Shown here: positions 33,810 through 43,490 of the stretch, one piece after another | Layout: every line of letters begins with the position of its first letter | Numbering within the stretch: the stretch's first letter is position 1 | Assembly (NCBI RefSeq): GCF_017301615.1 | Contig: NZ_CP059066.1 | Coordinates: 1,781,001-1,845,000 of the forward strand | Reading direction: 5' to 3' | DNA from: Koleobacter methoxysyntrophicus | Lineage (GTDB): Bacteria > Bacillota > Thermosediminibacteria > Koleobacterales > Koleobacteraceae | DNA: 64,000 nt | Notes under the pieces: model-generated | What the model saw: the letters and a program-made list of their open reading frames with translations, nothing else | The model's database searches: none | What the model was told of the DNA's origin: nothing | Position numbers and translations under genes: made by a program

Positions 33810-34979
33810 GTGTTTAAAAGGTTTTCGCTTATCGCTATGGCAGTAGTTCTGATGGCAGCTTTAGCCCTTGCAGGGTGCGGCCAGAAGGAGGCGCAGAAAA
33901 CCACTGAAGAATCCGATGTTATAAAGATAGGTGTATATGAGCCAATGACGGGGGCGAGTGCAGCAGGCGGTCAGATGACGGTCGAGGGCATTGAACTGGC
34001 AAATGAAATGTATCCCGAGGTCCTCGGCAAGAAAATCCAGTTAGTTATTGTGGACAACAAAACAGATAAAACGGAGGCAGCAAACGCCGTAGCCCGTTTG
34101 ATTGAAAAGGACAAAGTAAGTGTTATTATCGGGTCTTATGGGAGCTCATTATCCATGTCCGGCGGACAGGTGGCCAAAGATGCGGGAGTTCCCGTAGTAG
34201 GATGTTCGCCTACCAATCCCCTGGTAACTCTTGATAACGACTATTATTTCAGGGTATGTTTTATCGATCCTTTCCAGGGTAAGGTTATGGCCAAGTACGC
34301 ATATGAGACTTTAAAGGCCAAAACGGCGGCTATTATCATGGACATCTCTAATGACTATTCTGTAGGTTTGAGCAACTTCTTCAAAAAGGCCTTTATCGAG
34401 TATACCGGTGATGAGAAGAGCATAGTTGCCGAAATGAATTACAAAACCGGCGATCAGGACTTCACAGCACAGCTTACCACCATTAAGGAACTGAAACCCG
34501 ATGTGGTATTTGCTCCCGGGAACTACGGCGAGTCAGCCCTTCTTATCAAGCAGGCCAGAGAACTGGGTATAGATTCTAAATTCCTCGGCGGAGATACCTG
34601 GGAAGCTCCTGAATTTATTGAAATAGGCGGTGATGCGGTAGAAGGTGTAGCTTTCAGTACCCACTATACGGAAGAAGCTCCGGTAACTGAGGTTTCAGAA
34701 GAATTCCTGAATGCGTACAAAAATAAATATGGAGGTAAAGAAGCTAATGCCTTTGCAGCGCTCGGATTTGATGCATATTTAGTGGCAAGGGACGCCATTG
34801 AAAGGGCAGGTTCTGCCGACCCCAAAGCTATAAGGGATGCCCTGTCCCAGACCAAGGACTTTAAGGGAGCGACGGGTATTATTACCCTTGATGAAAACGG
34901 TGATGCCAATAAGAGTGCCGTAATTAAAAAAGTTGAAGGCGGTAAGTTCGTGTTTGTAAGTGTGGTCGAACCTGAATAA
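33810..34979 (+). CDS. livK: Branched-chain amino acid ABC transporter, substrate-binding lipoprotein LivK
   Basis: 389-aa type I periplasmic-binding protein. GTG 33810 follows AAAAGGGGGAA. The signal peptide ends in a lipobox LALAGCGQ, so the mature protein is anchored at Cys 23 or so. The core opens VIKIGVYEPMTGASAAGGQM and has GSYGSSLSMSGGQVAKDAGV, typical of LivJ/LivK binding clefts. It binds Leu/Ile/Val or related amino acids. First gene of livKHMGF, separated from livH by a strong hairpin that probably lowers expression of the rest. Confidence 0.95.
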   Translation: MFKRFSLIAMAVVLMAALALAGCGQKEAQKTTEESDVIKIGVYEPMTGASAAGGQMTVEGIELANEMYPEVLGKKIQLVIVDNKTDKTEAANAVARLIEKDKVSVIIGSYGSSLSMSGGQVAKDAGVPVVGCSPTNPLVTLDNDYYFRVCFIDPFQGKVMAKYAYETLKAKTAAIIMDISNDYSVGLSNFFKKAFIEYTGDEKSIVAEMNYKTGDQDFTAQLTTIKELKPDVVFAPGNYGESALLIKQARELGIDSKFLGGDTWEAPEFIEIGGDAVEGVAFSTHYTEEAPVTEVSEEFLNAYKNKYGGKEANAFAALGFDAYLVARDAIERAGSADPKAIRDALSQTKDFKGATGIITLDENGDANKSAVIKKVEGGKFVFVSVVEPE

Positions 34980-35007
34980 ATTTGAATTATAGATATTCAA
35001 TGTTTCA

Positions 35008-35056
35008 CCTCCCCTCCGGGGTAACTTGAGGTTAACCTCGAGGGGAGGGGTTTTTT
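35008..35056 (+). terminator. Terminator/attenuator between livK and livH
   Basis: CCTCCCCT (35008-35015) pairs with AGGGGAGG (35041-35048) and six T residues follow at 35051-35056. The loop contains a second palindrome, GAGGTTAACCTC. Placed after the binding-protein gene, it likely acts as a leaky terminator giving more LivK than permease. Confidence 0.88.
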
Positions 35057-35069
35057 AGGGGGAATTTTA

Positions 35070-35963
35070 ATGACCTTTCAATTGTTTCTACAGCATTTAG
35101 TCAACGGGATTTCTCTTGGAAGTCTTTACGCCCTTATAGCTATAGGTTATACTATGGTTTACGGCATTTTAAGGCTTATTAATTTTGCCCATGGTGATAT
35201 CATTATGCTGGCAACCTATATCGTCTTTTTCGGAATATTGATATTTTCCCTGCCCTGGTGGCTGGCTTTCATAATATCCATTATATTAACAACAATAATA
35301 GGGGTAACCGTTGAAAGGGCGGCATACAGGCCGTTGAGGAATGCGCCCAGGATTTCCATTTTGATATCGGCAATCGGTGTTTCATTCTTAATAGAGAATC
35401 TGAGCCTTGTTATTTTCGGGGGCAGGGCAAAATCCTTTTACCAACCGCACATTTTCACAAAGATAATAAATTTTGGCGGTGTTTCTTTAATGAGCCTTAC
35501 CTTTATTATTCCCGTTACGGCGGGCATACTCCTGTACTGCCTGACATATCTTGTCAATCACACCAAAACGGGAATGGCCATGAGGGCTACGGCCAGGGAC
35601 TTTGAGACGGCCAGGCTTATGGGTATAGATATTAATGCAATAATCAGCCTTACCTTTGCAATCGGTTCTGCCCTGGCTGCTGTGGGCGGTATTATGTGGG
35701 GGCTGAGATACCCGCAAATTCATCCGTTTATAGGTATTATGCCGGGCCTTAAATGCTTCATAGCTGCCGTTGTTGGAGGTATAGGCAATATCCCCGGGGC
35801 AATGTTAGGGGGATTTATCCTGGGATTAGGGGAAATTATGCTGGTAGCCTTACTGCCGACCCTTACGGGATACAGGGATGCTTTTGCCTTCATCCTGTTG
35901 ATAATTATCCTCCTGGTAAGACCTACGGGAATCCTGGGAGAAAAAATCGCGGAGAAGGTGTAA
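35070..35963 (+). CDS. livH: Branched-chain amino acid permease LivH
   Basis: 297-aa inner-membrane permease with about eight helices. It starts FLQHLVNGISLGSLYALIAI and contains GYTMVYGILRLINFAHGDII, the family signature, and GSALAAVGGIMWGLRYPQ and MPGLKCFIAAVVGGIGNIPG near the coupling loop. ATG 35070 follows AGGGGGA. Forms the transmembrane pair with LivM. Confidence 0.96.
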   Translation: MTFQLFLQHLVNGISLGSLYALIAIGYTMVYGILRLINFAHGDIIMLATYIVFFGILIFSLPWWLAFIISIILTTIIGVTVERAAYRPLRNAPRISILISAIGVSFLIENLSLVIFGGRAKSFYQPHIFTKIINFGGVSLMSLTFIIPVTAGILLYCLTYLVNHTKTGMAMRATARDFETARLMGIDINAIISLTFAIGSALAAVGGIMWGLRYPQIHPFIGIMPGLKCFIAAVVGGIGNIPGAMLGGFILGLGEIMLVALLPTLTGYRDAFAFILLIIILLVRPTGILGEKIAEKV

Positions 35964-35966
35964 GAT

Positions 35967-37013
35967 ATGGCGGACAGAAAGAAGTTTTATACAGGTATAA
36001 GCCTTTTGCTGTTCATTTTATTCATATACTGGGCCGATTCAAGCTGGGACGGATATAAGCTCAGGATATTTAACCTATGCGGGATCTATATTATCCTGGC
36101 TTTGAGCCTTAATCTTGTAAACGGATTTACGGGCCTCTTTTCCCTGGGTACCGCAGGGTTTATGGCTGTGGGTGCATATACAAGCGCATTACTTACAATG
36201 TCTCCCCAAATGAAGGAAATGACCTTTTTCCTAAAACCTCTAATATGGCCGCTAAACCAGATTCAGATACCCTTTTTCCCCGCCCTCATTATTGCGGGTA
36301 TCCTTTCCGGTCTTGTAGGCTTTTTAATCGGTTTTCCGGTCCTGAGGCTGAGGGGAGATTACCTGGCCATCGCTACCTTGGGGTTCGGTGAGATCCTCAG
36401 GGTTATTATAATAAATGCCCAGGGTTTAACTAACGGTGCCCTGGGTTTAAAAGGTATCCCTAAATACACGACGGTATGGTGGAGCTGGGGTCTTGCCCTG
36501 CTGACCATTTTTTTGATGGTCAATATAGTGAAATCCAGCTATGGTCGGGCATTAAAGGCTATAAGGGAAGATGAAATAGCCGCCCAGGCTATGGGTATAA
36601 ATCTGTTTTACCATAAAATTACCGCCTTTACACTCAGTGCTTTTTTTGCCGGGATAGGAGGGGCCCTGCTGGGTAATCTGATTACCACCGTTGACCCTAC
36701 CATGTTTGTATTCCAGCTGACCTTCCAGATACTCCTTATCGTGGTACTGGGAGGCATGGGCAGCATAACCGGTTCGGTGATTGCTGCGGTAGTAGTAACG
36801 ATTCTGATGGAAGCCCTGAGGGCGGTAGAATCGCCCATGACCATAGGTTCCCTTTATATACCCGGAATCCCGGGGATGCGTATGGTTATATTTTCTGTAC
36901 TGCTGATGGTAGTTATACTCTTCTACCGTCAGGGCTTTATGGGTCAGAGGGAGTTTGCGTGGGAATGGTTTAGCAGGAAGGGGAGAAGACATGAACAATC
37001 TGCTGGAAGTTAA
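35967..37013 (+). CDS. livM: Branched-chain amino acid permease LivM
   Basis: 348-aa permease partner of LivH. Family motifs are LSLNLVNGFTGLFSLGTAGF, RLRGDYLAIATLGFGEILRV, AIREDEIAAQAMGINLFYHK (the EAA-like coupling region) and VVLGGMGSITGSVI. Starts 3 bases after livH. The 3' end overlaps livG by 23 bases. Confidence 0.96.
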   Translation: MADRKKFYTGISLLLFILFIYWADSSWDGYKLRIFNLCGIYIILALSLNLVNGFTGLFSLGTAGFMAVGAYTSALLTMSPQMKEMTFFLKPLIWPLNQIQIPFFPALIIAGILSGLVGFLIGFPVLRLRGDYLAIATLGFGEILRVIIINAQGLTNGALGLKGIPKYTTVWWSWGLALLTIFLMVNIVKSSYGRALKAIREDEIAAQAMGINLFYHKITAFTLSAFFAGIGGALLGNLITTVDPTMFVFQLTFQILLIVVLGGMGSITGSVIAAVVVTILMEALRAVESPMTIGSLYIPGIPGMRMVIFSVLLMVVILFYRQGFMGQREFAWEWFSRKGRRHEQSAGS

Positions 37014-37764
37014 GGATATAACCATGAAATTCGGAGGGCTGACGGCAGTTTACAGATTCTCTTTAGAATTAAAACCCGGAGAAATAGTAGGCCTTATAGG
37101 GCCAAACGGTGCAGGGAAGACCACAGCTTTTAATATGATAACCGGAATATATAAACCGACAGAGGGAAAGATATATTTCAAAGGCGTTGACATTACAACC
37201 TATCGTCCGGACCGGATAACCCTTATGGGTATGGCCAGGACCTTCCAAAATATAAGATTGTTTTCCGAGTTGCCCGTTATTGATAATGTGCTGGTGGGTC
37301 AGCACCTCAGGATAAGAGCATCCTGGCTTCAGGCAGCATTAAATCTGCCGCCGTACAGGAAGGAAGAAAAGGAGATGAGGGAAAGGGCCTTAGTGCTCCT
37401 GGAAGATGTGGGCCTGTATAATGTAAGAAATGAAAGGGCAGGGTCACTCCCCTACGGGCAGCAGCGCCGGCTTGAAATTGCCAGAGCTCTGGCAACAAAT
37501 CCCCAGCTTCTCCTGCTGGATGAGCCGGCAGCAGGTATGAATCCACAGGAATCCCTTGAACTTATGAAATTTATCCTGGAAATCAGGGAAAAATTTAATT
37601 TAACGGTTTTTATGATAGAACACCACATGCAGGTGGTTATGGGTATATGTGAAAGGATTAAGGTCCTGGACCACGGGATAACCATTGCCCACGGTACACC
37701 GAAAGAGATTCAAAACGATCAGAAGGTGATAGAGGCATATCTGGGGGTGGATATAGATGCTTAG
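36991..37764 (+). CDS. livG: Branched-chain amino acid ABC ATPase LivG
   Basis: 257 aa from ATG 36991 (GGAAGGGGAGAAG upstream), within the livM end. Walker A GPNGAGKTTAFNMITGIYKP, signature SLPYGQQRRLEIARAL, Walker B LLLDEPAAGMNP and switch His in MIEHHM are intact. The Q-loop region ARTFQNIRLFSELPVIDNV is typical of LivG. Confidence 0.96.
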   Translation: MNNLLEVKDITMKFGGLTAVYRFSLELKPGEIVGLIGPNGAGKTTAFNMITGIYKPTEGKIYFKGVDITTYRPDRITLMGMARTFQNIRLFSELPVIDNVLVGQHLRIRASWLQAALNLPPYRKEEKEMRERALVLLEDVGLYNVRNERAGSLPYGQQRRLEIARALATNPQLLLLDEPAAGMNPQESLELMKFILEIREKFNLTVFMIEHHMQVVMGICERIKVLDHGITIAHGTPKEIQNDQKVIEAYLGVDIDA

Positions 37765-38464
37765 GGTAAAGGATTTAAATATCCGGTACGGCGGAATACA
37801 TGCGGTTAAAGGAATTTCCTTCGATGTGCCTCAGGGGGAAATCATAACTATGGTAGGGGCTAATGGTGCAGGAAAGAGTTCCACCCTGAGGGCTATATGC
37901 GGTCTCGTCAAGCCCGACAGGGGAAGTGTTATTACCTTTATGGACAGGGACCTTACTTCTTTAGATACGGCGGAAATAGTAAGGCAGGGCATCACCATGG
38001 TTCCTGAAGGGCGGAGGGTTTTTCCCGATCTCACCGTAAGGGAAAATTTAATTCTGGGTGCTTATTTTAGAAAGGATGATAAGGAGGTTGAAAAGGACAT
38101 AGAATGGGTCTATGAGCTGTTTCCCAGACTGAGGGAGCGTAAAGAACAGCTTGCAGGTACCCTGTCAGGGGGAGAACAGCAGATGCTGGCAGTAGGCAGG
38201 GCATTAATGTCAAGACCCAAACTCCTGATGATGGATGAACCGTCCCTGGGGCTTGCTCCCCTTTTAGTTAAGGAGATATTTGAAATAATAAAGGATATCC
38301 ACCGTCAGGGTGTAACGATACTCCTCATCGAGCAGAATGCAAGGATGGCCCTGCAGATTGCCCATTACGGTTATGTCCTGGAGACGGGGTCTATAGTCCT
38401 TGAAGGTACAGGGGAAGAACTTGCAGGCAGTGAAATGGTTAAAAAGGCATATTTAGGGGAATAA
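37757..38464 (+). CDS. livF: Branched-chain amino acid ABC ATPase LivF
   Basis: 235 aa. Walker A GANGAGKSSTLRAICGL, Q-loop MVPEGRRVFPDLTVRENL, signature LSGGEQQMLAVGRALMSRP, Walker B LLMMDEPSLGLAPLL and switch His replaced by Gln in LLIEQNA, as usual in LivF. Overlaps livG by 8 bases. Last gene of the transporter operon. Confidence 0.96.
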   Translation: MLRVKDLNIRYGGIHAVKGISFDVPQGEIITMVGANGAGKSSTLRAICGLVKPDRGSVITFMDRDLTSLDTAEIVRQGITMVPEGRRVFPDLTVRENLILGAYFRKDDKEVEKDIEWVYELFPRLRERKEQLAGTLSGGEQQMLAVGRALMSRPKLLMMDEPSLGLAPLLVKEIFEIIKDIHRQGVTILLIEQNARMALQIAHYGYVLETGSIVLEGTGEELAGSEMVKKAYLGE

Positions 38465-38611
38465 CCGATTTTTTGGGACACGGGGTCAGGGATGCCGTTT
38501 AACTCCTTCTGAGCTAAGGGGACAGTCATATTTTAAAATAAAAAAGGATTTTGTTCGATAATGTCAAATTATTAAAGAATAAATACAGGCTGTCCAAAGG
38601 GGGTTTAAGAG

Positions 38612-40624
38612 TTGAAAGATGATAATATTAAAACGAAGAAAGCAACAGGAACAAAAGGCAGAAGCATGAAGATACGGATTATCATTCTGTTTATAGTAAT
38701 TTCTATTATACCTTTATCTGTGAGTGCTTTGATTAATTCAACACAAATTGAAAAACATGTAAAGCAGAAGATTATGGAAGACAGTCAACTGCTGGTAAAG
38801 AGTTATGCTGAAAGGATCACCTATGATATCTATAATACAGGGAAGTATATGGAGGATATATCAGAACAGCTGAACCGTGAGGAAAGTATTGACCGGGATA
38901 CAGCTCAAAGGGTCGCTCAAAAGACATTGAAGATACGGGGTGATATAGAATTTCTTTATATCATTGATAGAAGCATGAACATGATATATTCAAGCAATGA
39001 GAATATTTCAAGTTTTTCTGATGAAGAGTGGTTAACAGAAGCAGCCTTGATAGCCCTTAACGGTCTGGTATATAAGAGTGATATAAGATATTCACAGGCA
39101 AACGACCGCATGTTAATGACTTTTGCGCAACCTGTTGTATATAATGCAGATGTAATCGGGGCAGTAATAGCGGAAATAAATGTTGATAACTTTCAAGTGA
39201 TGGCTGAAAAATTCAGAATGGGGAAAACAGGAACCATGTATATTGTGAATAAAGACGGTCAGGTAATTGTTCACCCCGACAGAACAATAGTGCAGTCGCG
39301 ATACGACCTCTCAGGAGAAGAGTACATAAAAAAAGTGTTAAACGGTGATTCGGGCGCAGCTGAGTTTACGAATGAATGGGGGCACGTCTTTGGTGCATAT
39401 GCACCCGTTGCTTTAACAGGATGGGGTGTTGTTATAACACAAGATGTTGGTGAAGCCCTACATATTTTGTATAAGATAAAAGAAATAATAAGATATATTT
39501 TAATTGGAAGTATTTTAATTGCAGCAATCGGTGGATGGATGTCAGCTTCTGCAATTATTAAGCCCATAAAGAAACTGGTTGAAATAACTTCAAGGATTTC
39601 GAGAGGCGATTTAACAGGTGATATAGAATCTAAATCTAAGGACGAAATTGGGGAGCTTGCATCGGCTTTTAAAATCATGCTAGAAAATTTAAAAAACCTC
39701 GTAATTAAGCTTCATGAGGCATCCTCAACCCTTTCGACATCTGCAGAAGAAATGGCAGCTTCATCAGAACAGGCATCTAATTCGACTCAACAGGTAGCAG
39801 AATCCATTAACCAGATTTCAGAAGGTGCTTTTAACCAATCAGAGAGTACGCAAAAAAGCGCAGAAAAGATGAATCAGATACTTAAAGCATCGGAGAATAT
39901 GGAGGAACGAAGCCGAAATTCAGCGGAAAAGGCCTTTGAAATCGAAAACCTTGTAGAGGAGAGCTATCAGATAGTGTCGATGCAGCAGGAGAAGATGAAG
40001 GAAAGCAGCCGAGCGTCGAGAAATGTGGCTGCTGCAATTAAAGAACTGGATGAAAAGGCAGACCAAATCGGCAAAATAGTTAATATGATTAACGAAATAT
40101 CAGACCAGACAAATCTCCTTGCTTTGAATGCAGCTATAGAAGCGGCCAGGGCAGGTGAACACGGGCGCGGTTTTGCAGTTGTAGCTGAGGAAGTACGAAA
40201 ACTTGCAGAGGATGCAGGGGGGGCAACAAAAGATATTTCTAGACTGGTTTCAGAGATACAGCAGGGAGTGCAAAATGCCGTAGGGGAAATGAATAAGGCG
40301 GAAGATGTAATAAAGCTTCAAAGCGAAATAGTAGAACAAACTGCAGAGAAATTTGATAAAATAGGGTATTCTATAAAGGATATAGCATCGCAAATACGAG
40401 AAATTTCAAAGGCGGCAAAAGAAGTTACTGAGAGCGCAAAGGATGTAGCAGAAGAAATCCAAAATCTAGCAAGCATTTCCCAGGAAAATGCTGCCACTTC
40501 TCAGGAGGTTGCTGCAGCTTCAGAAGAGCAATCGGCAGCTATTGAGCAGATATCTTCTGCTGCTCAGGAACTTTCAAATATGGCTGAACAGCTGCAGGAG
40601 TTAGTAAAAGAGTTTAAGATATAA
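38612..40624 (+). CDS. Methyl-accepting chemotaxis protein with Cache sensor
   Basis: 670 aa from TTG 38612 (AAAGGGGGTTTAAGAG upstream). TM1 is at residues about 22-42. The extracellular region to about 285 is a double-Cache sensor ([20 protein letters not shown] is the membrane-distal/proximal Cache signature). TM2 at about 290-312 is followed by HAMP ([19 protein letters not shown]) and a methyl-accepting domain with the hairpin tip [21 protein letters not shown] pentapeptide tether for CheR is absent. The gene follows livF by about 150 bases; Cache receptors often bind amino acids, so sensing LivK substrates is possible but unproven. Confidence 0.93.
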   Translation: MKDDNIKTKKATGTKGRSMKIRIIILFIVISIIPLSVSALINSTQIEKHVKQKIMEDSQLLVKSYAERITYDIYNTGKYMEDISEQLNREESIDRDTAQRVAQKTLKIRGDIEFLYIIDRSMNMIYSSNENISSFSDEEWLTEAALIALNGLVYKSDIRYSQANDRMLMTFAQPVVYNADVIGAVIAEINVDNFQVMAEKFRMGKTGTMYIVNKDGQVIVHPDRTIVQSRYDLSGEEYIKKVLNGDSGAAEFTNEWGHVFGAYAPVALTGWGVVITQDVGEALHILYKIKEIIRYILIGSILIAAIGGWMSASAIIKPIKKLVEITSRISRGDLTGDIESKSKDEIGELASAFKIMLENLKNLVIKLHEASSTLSTSAEEMAASSEQASNSTQQVAESINQISEGAFNQSESTQKSAEKMNQILKASENMEERSRNSAEKAFEIENLVEESYQIVSMQQEKMKESSRASRNVAAAIKELDEKADQIGKIVNMINEISDQTNLLALNAAIEAARAGEHGRGFAVVAEEVRKLAEDAGGATKDISRLVSEIQQGVQNAVGEMNKAEDVIKLQSEIVEQTAEKFDKIGYSIKDIASQIREISKAAKEVTESAKDVAEEIQNLASISQENAATSQEVAAASEEQSAAIEQISSAAQELSNMAEQLQELVKEFKI

Positions 40625-40767
40625 AATTTCTAGAAAACCTTATCTGGATTTAAATCAACTCTATATAGCCCCATTCCTGTTTGGAAGGTAGTGTCATCAG
40701 TCAGAGAAGGATTAACTTGCAAAATCCCCGATAAAATGGTAGTATAAAAGCATAAAAAACTTTGAAT

Positions 40768-40945
40768 ACAACAGGCTGTGGTACCGTTTCGGTTTAAAAG
40801 TGAAAGCGGTGAGAATCCGCTACAGCCCCCGCTACTGTGAGTGAGGACGAAACCCACTGCCGCTACTTGGCGGTAAAAGCCACTGGATTCGTTCCGGGAA
40901 GGTGTGGGAAGTAGGAGGAATCACGAGTCAGGAGACCTGCCGCAG
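40768..40945 (+). ncRNA. Cobalamin (B12) riboswitch
   Basis: The leader shows GTGAGAATCCGCTACAG, CCCCCGCTACTGTGA, the B12 box AAAAGCCACTGG, GGGAAGGTGTGG and GAGTCAGGAGACCTGCC, in the normal order. It senses adenosylcobalamin and heads the cbi operon. A terminator lies 45 bases downstream. Confidence 0.98.
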
Positions 40946-40988
40946 TTAAAAAGACCTTCGGGTGGAAGGCATTAATAATAAGCAAAAG

Positions 40989-41014
40989 TCCCGACTTGAA
41001 GGTCGGGATTTTTT
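40989..41014 (+). terminator. Riboswitch-controlled terminator before cbiA
   Basis: TCCCGAC (40989-40995) pairs with GTCGGGA (41002-41008), followed by TTTTTTAT. The upstream AGACCTTCGGGTGGAAGG could act as anti-terminator because CTTCGGG competes for the same bases. Gives transcriptional control by B12. Confidence 0.9.
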
Positions 41015-41031
41015 ATATTGAGGTGAAACAC

Positions 41032-42423
41032 ATGAAATCCATTGTTATAGCAGGAACTCACAGTGGGGTGGGTAAAACCACTATAACCCTTGGAATACTT
41101 TCGGCCTTAAAAAAAAGAGGCATCAGAACCCAGCCCTTTAAGGTAGGGCCTGATTACATAGATACAGCATACCATAGCTTTATTGCTGGCCGGAAATCAA
41201 GAAACCTGGATGGATGGATGCTGGATGAGGAAACCATAAAATATCTTTTTGTGAAAAACAGCCAGGATGTAGATATATCAGTCATTGAAGGGGTTATGGG
41301 CATGTTTGACGGCCTGGATTCCAGAAGCTTTACAGGGAGCACAGCTCATATCGCAAAAACAATCAGGTCTCCTCTAATTCTGGTGGTTGATGGGAGCGGG
41401 ATAGGGGCCAGTGTGGCAGCGGCAGTTCTGGGGTATAAAAAGTTTGATGAGGATGTAAACCTGGCTGGAGTTATATTCAACAATCTGGGAGGGGAAGGTC
41501 ATTACCAGCTTTTAAAGGATGCTGTAGAAAACTCTCTGGGGGTTAAGGTTTTGGGTTATCTTCCGAGAAAACTTGATTTTCAGCTGCCTGAACGGCATCT
41601 GGGCCTTCTTCCCATTTACGAACTCGACAGTGTAAAGCGAAATTTTTCAAAACTGTGTGAACTGATAGAGAAACATATTGATCTGGATGCTGTTTTGGGG
41701 ATAGCCGATATTCCGGAGATAGAGACCCGGCGGGTGCCACTTAGCATCAAACCCCTGGGCAGTGCAAAAGTAGCTGTGGCAATGGACAAAGCCTTTAATT
41801 TTTATTACTGGGACAACCTGGATCTTTTAAAGGAACTGGGGGCAGAGCTTGAGTATTTTAGTCCCCTGGAGGATAAAGCCCTGCCTGATGATGTATCAGG
41901 GATATACATCGGAGGAGGTTTTCCGGAAGTTTTTGCATCTGAATTAGAATCAAATGAAAAAATCAGAGGGGAAATTAAAAAGGCCTGTCAGTTAGGCCTG
42001 CCCGTATATGCCGAATGTGGAGGTCTGATGTACCTTATGGAAGAAATCCTTGACATAAAAGGCAGACCATACAGGGGTGTGGGGATTTTTAAGGGTAGAA
42101 CCAGAATGACTGACAGCCTGCAGCGTTTTGGATACATTAATCTGGAGTTTCTCCAGAACACACCCATTGGAAGAAAGGGAGAACAAACCAGGGCCCATGA
42201 ATTTCACCATTCGGTGTTAGATGTGGATGAGGAGATTAGTTATGGATATGTTGCTCGAAAAGCGGGCAGGCGAGATGAAGGAAAAAGCTGGCCGGGTGGT
42301 TTGGTCAAGCACAATACCCTTGCCGGGTATGCTCATATTCATTTTTACAGCAATCCTCAAATAGCTGTAAATTTTATTAAGAGCTGTCTTGACTATAAAA
42401 CGAAAATGAGGAGGCTAAGGTGA
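41032..42423 (+). CDS. cbiA: Cobyrinic acid a,c-diamide synthase CbiA
   Basis: 463-aa amidotransferase. ATG 41032 follows GAGGTGAAAC. ATPase domain: VIAGTHSGVGKTTITLGILS and PFKVGPDYIDTAYHS. Glutaminase domain: IYIGGGFPEVFASELESN, YAECGGLMYLMEEI (nucleophile Cys) and AGYAHIHFYSN. First gene after the B12 riboswitch. Full length. Confidence 0.97.
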   Translation: MKSIVIAGTHSGVGKTTITLGILSALKKRGIRTQPFKVGPDYIDTAYHSFIAGRKSRNLDGWMLDEETIKYLFVKNSQDVDISVIEGVMGMFDGLDSRSFTGSTAHIAKTIRSPLILVVDGSGIGASVAAAVLGYKKFDEDVNLAGVIFNNLGGEGHYQLLKDAVENSLGVKVLGYLPRKLDFQLPERHLGLLPIYELDSVKRNFSKLCELIEKHIDLDAVLGIADIPEIETRRVPLSIKPLGSAKVAVAMDKAFNFYYWDNLDLLKELGAELEYFSPLEDKALPDDVSGIYIGGGFPEVFASELESNEKIRGEIKKACQLGLPVYAECGGLMYLMEEILDIKGRPYRGVGIFKGRTRMTDSLQRFGYINLEFLQNTPIGRKGEQTRAHEFHHSVLDVDEEISYGYVARKAGRRDEGKSWPGGLVKHNTLAGYAHIHFYSNPQIAVNFIKSCLDYKTKMRRLR

Positions 42424-42492
42424 AGACATGCAATATAATATAATGGTGCGAGCAGCTGGATTATCTATAGCTAAAGTAGGGAGGTTGGGATA

Positions 42493-42685
42493 ATGAAACA
42501 GGGGTTTTTAATTTTAGCCCACGGAAGCCGGGCAAAGGAAGCGGAGGCAACATGATATACCCCGGCTTATTCAAGAAGCCGAGGAAAAATTTCCACAAAT
42601 TGATATCAGGATGGCAAGACACATCGATGCCGATGACAGATTAGTTCAAATCCTGGTGGACAGAGCCAGGGAGGTGTTGAATTGA
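42493..42685 (+). pseudogene. cbiX: cbiX remnant: sirohydrochlorin cobaltochelatase with internal deletion
   Basis: ATG 42493 opens MKQGFLILAHGSRAKEAEAT and stops at once. From 42551 another frame continues HDIPRLIQEAEEKFPQ, then IRMARHIDADDRLVQILVDR and ends TGA 42683-42685. These are the N-terminal metal-site start (LAHGSR) and the C-terminal tail of short CbiX proteins (about 125 aa). About 60-70 central residues, including the second metal-site part, are missing and the halves are out of frame. The ribosome binding site (GGGAGGTTGGG) is still present. Confidence 0.85.
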
Positions 42686-42712
42686 TGGAATTTTTTCTTC
42701 GAAAACATTCAG

Positions 42713-42858
42713 GAAGTTTTCAACAGCTTTTGTGAAGCTGTGGTAAGGCGTCTAAGGACAAAGTTTGAACTGGGGTGTATCGCGTTTTTGATGAAACATG
42801 GCCTTTTTAGGTTTAAGTTTTAGGTAATAAGGAAATGCTGGAGGAGCTTAAAAAATGA
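42713..42858 (+). pseudogene. cbiD: Probable 3' remnant of cbiD
   Basis: The reading EVFNSFCEAVVRRLRTKFEL, then GCIAFLMKHGLF runs from 42713 to about 42814. A frame shift at TTTTAGGTTTAAG, repeated in part, leads to LGNKEMLEELKK ending TGA 42856-42858. If one T and the 13-base duplication are removed the text becomes KHGLLGNKEMLEELKK, like the end of CbiD (cobalt-precorrin-5B C1-methyltransferase), whose gene normally sits right before cbiE. The TGA overlaps the cbiE ATG as ATGA, as in the rest of the operon. Identity is tentative. Confidence 0.45.
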
Positions 42859-43490
42859 GCAGGGTTGTAATAGTTGGAATGGGGCCGGGCGACCTAAAAT
42901 ACCTTCCCCCAATAGCCTTTGAAGCAATTGAAAAATGTAAGGTTGTAATTGGGGGAAAGAGGCACCTTTCTCAATTAGACATAAAGGATAAAGAAGTTTA
43001 TCCTATAACAGGTGATCTGAAAAGGGTTGTTGAGGTCATAAAACACCATACAGGGCAAAAAGTTGATATTTGCGTGCTGGCTTCTGGAGACCCGGGTCTC
43101 TTTGGAGTTATGCAATATCTTTTAAAACACCTTTCAAAACAAAAAATAGAAGTAATCCCCGGTATCAGTTCGATGCAGTACATGTTTGCCAGGATGAAAA
43201 TCCCATGGCATGATGTATACATAACAAGCTTTCATGGTCGGGAAACAGATTTAAAAAGGCTTTTAAAACACCACAGCAAAATAGCTTTATTTACTGATAC
43301 AAAAAATTCTCCCAATAAAATTGCCCGGGAACTGGTGAAACTGGGTCTGGAAAATGTAAAAATTTGTGTAGGAGAAAACCTATCCTATCCGAATGAGCGG
43401 ATTGTGGAAGGTTATCCCCGGGAAATAGCTGAAATGGACGACTTTAAAATGAGTGTGATGGTGATACAAAATGAAACAAAAAATTTTTGA
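42855..43490 (+). CDS. cbiE: Cobalt-precorrin-7 C5-methyltransferase CbiE
   Basis: 211-aa SAM-dependent tetrapyrrole methylase. Begins SRVVIVGMGPGDLKYLPPIA with the glycine-rich loop, then VLASGDPGLFGVMQYLL and VIPGISSMQYMFARMKIPWH. Works with CbiT on C5/C15 methylation and decarboxylation; CobL is the fused equivalent. ATGA overlap upstream; the 3' end overlaps cbiT by 20 bases. Confidence 0.95.
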   Translation: MSRVVIVGMGPGDLKYLPPIAFEAIEKCKVVIGGKRHLSQLDIKDKEVYPITGDLKRVVEVIKHHTGQKVDICVLASGDPGLFGVMQYLLKHLSKQKIEVIPGISSMQYMFARMKIPWHDVYITSFHGRETDLKRLLKHHSKIALFTDTKNSPNKIARELVKLGLENVKICVGENLSYPNERIVEGYPREIAEMDDFKMSVMVIQNETKNF

